From Globodera rostochiensis (taxonomy: Eukaryota > Nematoda > Chromadorea > Rhabditida > Heteroderidae): 64,000 nt of DNA. Under the pieces are notes generated by a model. That model was given only the letters and a program-made list of their open reading frames with translations, was not told the origin of the DNA and searched no databases. Made by a program: the position numbers and the translations under genes. The stretch is from contig JAEVLN010000002.1 of assembly GCA_018350325.1 (NCBI GenBank), positions 6,183,456-6,247,455 on the forward strand, read 5' to 3'. Each line of letters begins with the position of its first letter. Positions within the stretch are counted from its first letter, which is position 1. This document shows positions 55,815 through 64,000 of this stretch, piece by piece.

Positions 55815-55916
55815 ATGAACTACATTGCGCCCTCGGCGGATGACAATAAAGAAAACTACGATATGGGCTGCTCCCCACATTCATTCAAAGCCCACGCTCT
55901 ATTCGGTTTGACTTAA
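55815..55916 (+). CDS. Hypothetical 33-aa ORF
   Basis: The ATG-to-TAA frame begins MNYIAPSADDNKENYDMGCS and ends PHSFKAHALFGLT. Its balanced composition and exact fit to the islet make it one of the best of this class. No family is recognised. Confidence 0.35.
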   Translation: MNYIAPSADDNKENYDMGCSPHSFKAHALFGLT

Positions 55917-57787
55917 TCTTTTATAAATAAGTCAATTAAAATATGAAGCGTCAAAATACATAAAAAACACTATTAACAAAAAAAACGAACTTTTACAGAA
56001 AGAAAAAACGTATATTCTTTTTTTGATATCTCCAGATCTAAATAAACAAAATTTAATGATGAATATAAAATAAACGCAAAAAAGACTCATTGAAATCAAA
56101 TATTCTTTTGAATCTTTCTTTTTCTTCTGATACTTCGCCTTTGTTTTTGGATGAATTAAAATAATAAATAAGAAGTAAAAATGTGCTTTCATCATAATCT
56201 AAATTTTTGACGATTATAAAAAAAATAAATTAAAAGTAAAAATAAAAATAAATTTTATTATTGAAAAATATTAATTTATCACTACTTTAATCTCAATTCA
56301 ATTAAAAATAATTTGTTACATCATTTTTTATGTTAATTAATAAAAACTTTGAAAAAAATTATAATAATGAAAGTATAATTATTAGACGAGATTTTTATGA
56401 ATTAGAATTTAGCAAGACAGTGATATTTATATTAACATTTGAAGAGTGAACAATAAAAATATACTTTTATTTCCCAGGTCAGGGGAAATATAAAAAAACT
56501 CAATTTGGATAAAACGGGAACTCTATTAAATGCTAAATGGCAAACCAAAAATGTTGATTATTCAGGCCTGTCGTGGCAGGAGAAATTTAAAATTATTAAA
56601 CGAGATTATTTATGAATTAAAATTTATTAAAATAAGACAATTATATTTATATTTAACATTTGCCAACTAAAAAGATAAATCAAATAAAAAATCTCATAAA
56701 ATTTTTAAATTTAAATACATAAAGGTTGAACAATAAAAATAAATTTTATTTTATTTTCCCAGGCCAAAGGAAATATAAAAAAGCTCAAATTGGATAAAAC
56801 GAGAACTCAATTATGTATGTATAAATGGCAAACCAAAAATTTTGTTAATTCAGTGCTGTCGCGGCAGGAGTTAAAATTGGATATTTTCAATAAACGAACA
56901 TTATTTTTTAAATAATAAAAAAAAATTACTTTAAGATGCAATTATAAATTATTAAAGGTATTTTAATTACAAAGCACTATTGATTTAGTACCAAAATTTA
57001 CCCATTACTACACAATAAAGGATTTAGTAATGTAACTTATTTTAAAGGTTTATTCGCCAATGTAATTTCTAATCAATTTGTAAACATGATGCTAGAGGTC
57101 GGCATAAACTAAATAACATTTGAATGTACGGTAAAAATTAAAGTGAGTGAAACGTATACAATTATATAATTTCTTTTAACATCCTGAAAATAAAACAATT
57201 AAAGACATAACTCATAAATTGCATAAAAGAAAAGGTTTAGCAACTCAAGTTTGCGGTAGAAATAGTCCGTTTATCTCAAGATTAAGAGTAAAAAACCCTT
57301 TAAAAATAAGAAAATGAAGGCCAATTTGCAAAGATATATATCGACAAAAGTACTTTAGATATTAAAGCCTATTTAAAAACTATGGGCACTTCAAAGCTTT
57401 AATCAAACTAGGATTAATATTGAGATCGTTACAAACCCACTACTAAAAACTAACTCACCATTAAATAACAAAAATAATGATAAATTTGATAAATAATTTT
57501 AAAACGAGTTGTCCACTGCAAAGATTTTGAAGAAAGGCCTCGGCTGACAAAAGAAAGAAAGTTGGCGTCACTTTATTCAGAACTGTCAGATTTGCGATAT
57601 TTAAGTTTAATTTAAAGAAAGCAAAAATAAAAATTATTTTGCGGCATAATGGAACAAACACTACATTGAAAATGCCTATACATATAGATATTGATAAAAA
57701 AAACATTAAATTGATGACAAATTAAAGCTAAAAATAACAATCCGTTGCAAAAATGCAATAAAAAAATGTCGGAAACAAAACCTGCCA

Positions 57788-57982
57788 ATGGTCGGGGTCA
57801 TTATTGCCTGCAACCAACACAATTTTGAATTTTGCGTCCATTTTTTATATTTTAGTTTGGTAAATACAAAAAAACCTTTAAAATCTAAAATACGAGATCT
57901 AATACATAAAAGAACGTTAGGTTTGTTTTATAAAGCCATGGATGTATTAAGACTTTATTTTTCATTGTTATATCAATTTTAA
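57788..57982 (+). CDS. Hypothetical 64-aa ORF
   Basis: A complete ATG frame begins MVGVIIACNQHNFEFCVHFL and continues through a Lys/Arg-rich middle (KPLKSKIRDLIHKRTLG) to a Leu/Tyr-rich end. It lies at the boundary between an A-rich and a T-rich block. There may be a short hydrophobic N-terminal segment. No family is recognised. Confidence 0.35.
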   Translation: MVGVIIACNQHNFEFCVHFLYFSLVNTKKPLKSKIRDLIHKRTLGLFYKAMDVLRLYFSLLYQF

Positions 57983-60900
57983 ATTTTTATTTTAGAACCT
58001 GAACTGTTGCTTTTTTAAATTTTTTGCTTTCAATAGAATATTGTTTTTAGATTTGCAGGAAAACATTAAAACATCTTTTTATTTCTTTAATCCCAATGAA
58101 GAATCGTTAAAATCCCATGTCAATACCATGGACATGTGCCAAATATTTTGTCAGTACATCTAATTACTTTATTGCCAGTTTGAAATAATTAAATTAAAAA
58201 TGATTTTGCTATTTCGTAATTTTACAGATTTTAGGGCATTGGTTTTATAAATATTTTAGGTATGAGTATAATTTACCTATTTATAGTTGGACAATAAATT
58301 GTTTTAAATGAAAATTTAACCGTATCTAAATATTTTTTATAAACTGCGAACTGCGATTTTTTTAATTTATGAGTAAAGGGCATTTATTTTGTTGTTATTG
58401 CTTTTTTTAGAAATTAAGTTAAGTGAAAAAATTTCTTTGGTTACAATTAAGCTTTATATTTTCGTTAATTTAGTGTTGAATTTGCATTTATTCAATTTGG
58501 TATATTTGTCATTAAAATATCCGATTTTTATCTCTTTTAATCTATAGCATTAATCAAAATTATTTGTTTATTTTTTTTAGTCATTTATCATATAGAAATA
58601 ACTTAGATTTATTATTGATTTACATAAACTGCTTTATGGATGTGGAGGCCCATCTTTTGACATTTCTTCTTCCGTTTCCTAAAATAATAATAAAAGAAAA
58701 ACAAACCGTTTTTACCCGTTTAGTTCTCTTAGATCGTGAAGAACGGGGTGTTGATGGTCATCTGTTATCAGAATTACCGTCGTCATTCATTTTTTCAAAA
58801 TTTCTTTAAATTTTATTTATTTATATATTTGTTTTATCAAAAATAATAACAATCCAAACGTAAATTGAAGGAATACATCGATTAAAGGCCAATTAAGTAA
58901 AAATTCAATCACATTTCTGAGAAAATTTCAGGAAGTTTTGTCTAGGAGTGCACCTTCACACGTTTACTAAAATAATGCTTATTTAAAGCTTTATACAGTT
59001 AATAAAGCCAACACAAACTCTAACGGATGTAATATAATTTGTTTTACATATGCATATTTAAATTGATTGTTTTGTTTAGATTCGATTCTGCTTCTGTCGA
59101 TATTTGCAAGTAAACCGCATCTAGCTGATGTGCAAAGGAGACTTGGGGCATCTTTTCCTCATTTCTGGGTTAATAAATTCCGGTTCTAATTTTATATTTG
59201 TAACATGAGAATGGAAAGAACAGCTATTATAGAGCTCTCCAAATTGAATGTTTTATTTTAATCTTGTCCTTTTTATTATTTAACGAATTTTCTTTAACAT
59301 ACTTTTTTTTATTTTACTGTTCATTAGAATTTAAATTTAAAAGCAAAATTATTTCGGGGAAACTTAGTAATTGTGCCGAAAGGGGACATTTAGAGGATTT
59401 GCCCACCTAAATAATACCGTCGAGATTTGGGTATTTTTATTATGATTGACGATTTTCGTTAATCCATCTTACTTTTATGATTTATTTATTTTTGCGTTAA
59501 TAATTGTTAATTTTTATAATTTTTAAATTTAGAATTTGTTTTGCAATCGAAGAAGCAAAGTTTAATTAGGTATTTAGATTTTTTATTTCATATTTATTTG
59601 GTGTTTTATACGCGCTGAATAATATTTTGTTTTTTAATAAGGGATTTGACTTGGTATCACGTTGCTCACCTGCTGATATTAGTTGCTGTAATTTTAGGCT
59701 CCCGTACTCCAATGATCGGACGCGAAGTGTACGGGGTCCCACTGGATTTTTGTTGGCTTTAATACTTTGTGCTAATAAATTTTTTTTAAACTTGTTGCGT
59801 TTTGAATTGATGAAAGATGAAAAAAGTAGTAAAAACACTTTTTATGTTATTACTGATTTTTAAAATTAATTTAAGTCTTGATAATTTATATGATTTGAAA
59901 ATTTTGACAAATATAGATAGGTAAATGCTTACATGAAGTAACCTGTTGCAAGTTTTTATTAATATTTATGTTGGCACAGTTCTTGATTATAAAATTTTAG
60001 GTAAATTCTCATTTACTCTATCTAGTATCACGGTCATGTGAATACCCCACTGTGGAAGATGGCCCTTTCAAGCTTTTGGCCGGCCTTCACTAAAAGGTGA
60101 AGAGCTGCGCCCTTGAGACGCAATCACGTCTCGCAAATGCATTTATCAATTCATCTGTGTTTGGACTTTTTATTTATTATTTAGTATTATTACATTTTTT
60201 TTGTAATAATCAATTATTAATTAACATTGTAAATTTGGTGTTTACAATTTTACTAATTAAATTATTTTCGCAGCAAACTAGTAGAGGTTAAATATTAGGC
60301 ACAGCAATTTTTTTGTCGCATTATTGCATATGTGTTTCTTACATTTTACCACATTATTCTTATTTATGTTAACAAAATTGATTGTGATTAATGCATTTTA
60401 TCCAAAATCATGCTGCGGTTTTGCATACGCGCATTTAAATAAAGTATTTAATAGATAAACATTAATTTATTTAATTCTCATTAAAAATTACACGGCGTAT
60501 CCATTATTTTTTTATTCAAATTAAATTAGATTTCAATCATCATAGTATTTAAAATTTCTTTTTCTTTTGTAAACTGATTGAATAGCTTAATATTTTGTAT
60601 GGTAAATTTGCTTCATTTTTATAAATCTCAGATTCTGTGGATATAATTAATTCACTGGCATATTAATCCGATGATCTATCCACCACATAGGGCCTGAAAC
60701 CAAAATAGATATTTTGATTTTTCTTAAATTCCAATTTAATCATGCCCTGCCGTCACATTTCTCACCACAAACTGGCTCTTGGGCGAGTCCTGCTGCTGTG
60801 CATTCTTTGACCTAATGGCATTGGCATTAAGATACAATAATATTTGGGTGATAAATAATATTATTATTTTAATCAATATTTGTATTTTAATTTTTTGATA

Positions 60901-63900
60901 AAGTTTAATCTTTTTTCCTACTCGATCGCTTGCATGCGCCGATTTCTTTTTTCAAATCAAAAAAGACAATTAATTTTTTGTAAAGGTTTGCAATTGCCAA
61001 AACTTTCGTTCAGGTATATGGCGTAAAAACTCAAGGAACTCAAAGTCGTGAAAATAATAATAATGTATTTTTATTTTGAGAAAGATGAGAAATTAAGAAA
61101 AAAATTTGATAAGATAGAGAATATTTTTAAATTTTTTGCGTAAATCAGTCTGCCGCTTCTCGTCAATAAAAAATAATAATATATTTTTAATTATATTTGT
61201 AATTTTTTGAATGGATCCGTCCGCCGCAAGTTTTTTCTGTGCTTATTTTAACTTCCAATAAATTTAAAGAAGAAATTGAGGTTTTGTTATTTAATATAAT
61301 ATACTTAGAATCATTAGAATCTTTTCATAATTACTTTTTATTGTGGCTGATTTGATTAAATAATATTGCATAAAATTTGAATGTAAAAATTAAAACAATT
61401 TTTTCAGATTAGTACATATTAATGTGGTTGTATCTGTTGTCTTTATTGAACATCTTGGTGTTATCTATTATGGTTGATATTTTTATTGAGTAGTTTTATT
61501 AATTATCTTATTAAATAGTTTTCATTATTATCGGTTCAAAATTCTTGCGTAGTTCCGCGTTTTTTCATATTTTAAAGGTATTTTAGGTTGTTTTGGAGAA
61601 ACAAATATTATAATAAGTCATGATTATTTCAATGCCCAAAGTTTATAGTATTTTGAATTAATTAGCTATAAAAATATTTTATTTGTTCATCAAAATTATA
61701 AAAATTATAAGAAGTTATTTTAATCTTCTAGCAATAAAACCTTTTGCCTACAGAACACGGTTAAATTGAAGAATACATGCTAACTGCAGCCAACATTATA
61801 ATTCTTTTATATTGTTCTAATGTTAATTTAATATATATATTTTTTTTGTAAAAGCGAGAATCAAAGTGCATTTTATAATCGAACGGGTATTAACATTCTT
61901 TCTTCTACTTTAAAACTTTTTTTCTTAATTTACTGCAATATGCAATAGTTTAGGTTTAATAAATTTAATTTGTAGGTAACCGAAATTTTTTTTATTTATG
62001 TAACTATACCTATATCAAACATAAAGCACTGACTTGGGAATTGTTATGTTTAATAAGCACATCTTGGCATTTTTAATAATAAGAATTTAAGAATTAAAAT
62101 TTGCAAACAGAAATCTGGTCGTCTATGAAAATCAGAAATTTGCAAACTTAATTCTTGTCGCCATTTTAAAAATCAAAATTTGCAAACAGAATTTAAGTCA
62201 AAAAATGAGATTCTGTAATATTAAATCGCATATAAACAATCAAAATCATATTTTTCAAATAGTAATAATTCACGACAATACCGGTCGCCGGACTCTTCAG
62301 GGGCACGCAGACGAGCACGACCTTTATGCAACCGGCAACTCGCTTCGTTTTATGAATTTTTATTCATTATATTACATACAAATTAAAATGATTTAAAACC
62401 CAAAAAGGGTTTCAAAAATAAAATAATATATACAGATTAGGGGTTAAATTTTACTACGAAAGCTGATGTATTTTCATATAATAATAAAAAAAAATATTTT
62501 AAGACAGAAACAGGCGCTGCATAACTCGAAAACATTTATTGTAAAACTTTAGCATTCATTTTGTTCAAAAAGCACCTAATATATTTTTAAGTAGAAATAT
62601 TTATTTAATAGCTGTTACATTTTATTGCATGATTTAATTGTTTTTTTTTATTGCGTTGCGAAGGCAATGTTCCCGCAAACGCAGTAACTCCAGCTTCTGC
62701 TTTTTCACGGCTCTTGCGTTCACGCCGACGTTGCTTGTTAAATTGTATAATTTTTTTTGTAACTTTTTAATTTAAACGCGATTTCAATATGTTTTTTCAT
62801 ATTTAAAATATTTTAATATTTATTATTCATTTATACTTTTGGTGAATTCGTTTAAGTTTTTGTTTGTATTGGCATCCCTGCAATGGTCGCCTGTCGTGGT
62901 CGGCCTTTTTAATGTTTTATTTTAATATAAATAAATAGGAAATTTGTAAAGCAAAATACTTTTTAAGTTTTGTTAATGTTTTGCGCGGCAGCTTTTCGTT
63001 ACGTTGGTCCCCCCAGTGAGTTTCTAAAATAATTTTGGTTAAGTACAAATCGTAGGGCTTTTGATTTTTCTATTTAATATTTTCTATTTTTTATTGTACA
63101 TTTTTTGTATTCTCTCCGATTAATAGTATTATTTAATTTGTGATTTTAATTTTAATTTTATTTCTCATCGGCAGGTCGCATAAACCGTCTCAATGTTAAT
63201 ATATAATTTGGTAATTTCTTCCCCAATTAACGTTTGAAAATCAGTTTTTTATATGTAAGATTTGATTTATATGTGCAAATTCAATCATCAATGTTATTTT
63301 CAATTAAAAAATGCTTTGCATCTGTCTTCAAGTTTACCGAATTTGTTAATCCTCAAACCTTTTAGTTAAAATAAGTTAAATATTATTTTTTTAAATTTAG
63401 ATTCGACTTTAACATCAATTTTAAAAATAATTTTAGGTAATATGTTACTTAAAAACTTTTCATAATATTCTCTTTCATATTATTATTAGTATATAGAAGA
63501 AAACTATATAAATGAGCTTGTAAATAATTTTCAATTTTTTAAAATTACTTTCCGTATTTTTCGTTTGTTAATGAGAAATTTATGGCTTTTTATACAAATC
63601 TCGATTTTGCAAAATGTTGCCAATTAAAGACTCACTTTAGAGACTAAGGGGTTGAGTTTTCAGTTTAGAAACTTTTAAAGTTTAGTAAAAAATAAAAGCT
63701 AATTTTATATGGGTTTATGGGTTTATTGTGCCAATTGCAGACACAGAGCTGCGTTAAAAATGCTTTTTCTCTTGTATTTAACTAATTTGATTTAGAGTTT
63801 GTTTCAGGATTTTTTCCGTTTGTAATCTTTGACATTTTGTTGAATATGAAATCGGCCTTGAATGCGGCTCCAAAAATTCGGAATGCTTGAAAAAAACATT

Positions 63901-64000
63901 TATTTGTTTATTTTTGAATAATAAATGTAAATTTTATAATTTAAATTTTTATAATTTTTTGCATTTTGCATTGAAGAAGAAAAGTCTAATATTAGACTTT
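57800..64000. other. T-rich compositional block 4
   Basis: T-biased DNA to the window end. It holds the ankyrin-family exon homologue at 59566-59838. A + frame at 58564-58809 is T-rich and unconvincing. About 60300-62000 and 62600-64000 show small GC islets (for example near 62290-62340, 62690-62730 and 62990) but no frame I can support. Confidence 0.5.
59566..59838 (-). CDS. Ankyrin-family exon homologue, 90-codon ORF
   Basis: The - strand frame includes VGPRTLRVRSLEYGSLKLQQ, then LISAGEQRDTKSN and PLLKNKILFSAYKTPNKY. The last part aligns with the 27.15-kb exon (HLLKNKLLFSAYNIK) and DNA words on both sides are shared with copies A and B (ATGCGCTAAA/ACGCGCTGAA, TTTAATAAG). This is the longest uninterrupted member. 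Its start is uncertain because the reported first codon is not clearly an authentic start. Confidence 0.5.
   Translation of the reverse strand: MFLLLFSSFINSKRNKFKKNLLAQSIKANKNPVGPRTLRVRSLEYGSLKLQQLISAGEQRDTKSNPLLKNKILFSAYKTPNKYEIKNLNT

Larger units (their letters stand above)
53200..57780. other. A-rich compositional block 4
   Basis: A-biased DNA with + strand islets at 53880, 54455, 54934, 55668 and 55815. A direct duplication pairs about 56370-56600 with 56590-56900 (TTTATTTCCCAGG, TGGCAAACCAAAAA, TCGTGGCAGGAG versus TCGCGGCAGGAG). About 54540-54900 and 57110-57760 hold nothing I can support. Confidence 0.55.

Noticed and set aside
58564..58809. 81-codon + ORF
   Set aside because: It lies in a T-rich block where other credible coding is on -, its start is hydrophobic T-driven low complexity, and no homologous copy is seen in the window.

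Overview
The window is eukaryotic nuclear DNA, roughly three-quarters A+T, from an unidentified and probably animal-like genome. The evidence is a Helitron with textbook ends, a Tc1/Tc3-type mariner, hAT-type terminal repeats, a LINE-like relic, tRNA-derived Pol III promoters, simple repeats and short spliced-looking exons. There are no long bacterial-style genes, operons, rRNA genes or CRISPR arrays. The longest open frames are about 105-110 codons and most credible coding pieces have 20-70 codons, so the window is best read as gene-poor, repeat-rich DNA holding gene fragments, small exons and decayed mobile elements. Species and gene names cannot be given from this sequence alone.

Layout. 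Long blocks alternate between A-rich and T-rich on the given strand: A-rich about 1-7600, 9900-25700, 38000-39900 and 53200-57800; T-rich about 7600-9900, 25700-38000, 40000-49500 and 57800-64000; 49500-53200 is mixed repeat. The best coding pieces lie on the + strand in A-rich blocks and on the - strand in T-rich blocks, so the A-rich strand appears to be the sense strand.

Main items. (1) A - strand gene family with an ankyrin repeat occurs as three long duplicated segments (about 8.1-9.35, 26.3-27.5 and 29.9-30.8 kb), with related exons at 29.3, 40.4 and 59.6 kb. The copy at 26.5 kb keeps an intact 71-codon terminal exon. (2) A 1231-bp non-autonomous Helitron (45435-46665, -) carries a roughly 30-bp minisatellite and a tRNA-like Pol III gene. 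(3) A 1289-bp Tc1/Tc3-type element (34080-35368) has 246-bp terminal inverted repeats, a broken transposase start and a near-perfect 0.4-kb palindrome nested inside it. (4) hAT-like elements with CAGGGCTGCGAT ends (14047-14861 and a second copy near 49.3-50.3 kb) contain an 84-bp GC-palindrome tandem repeat or a tRNA-derived insertion. (5) A LINE-like relic lies at 38.8-39.85 kb (+). (6) A Lys-rich + strand gene fragment is repeated three times (6.65, 11.1 and 19.5 kb). (7) Many GC-richer islets of 40-160 bp in the A-rich blocks coincide with short ATG-initiated + strand frames. These may be exons or small-protein genes; this is the least understood feature of the window.

The remaining sequence is AT-rich DNA in which I see no supportable gene, apart from the repeats listed.
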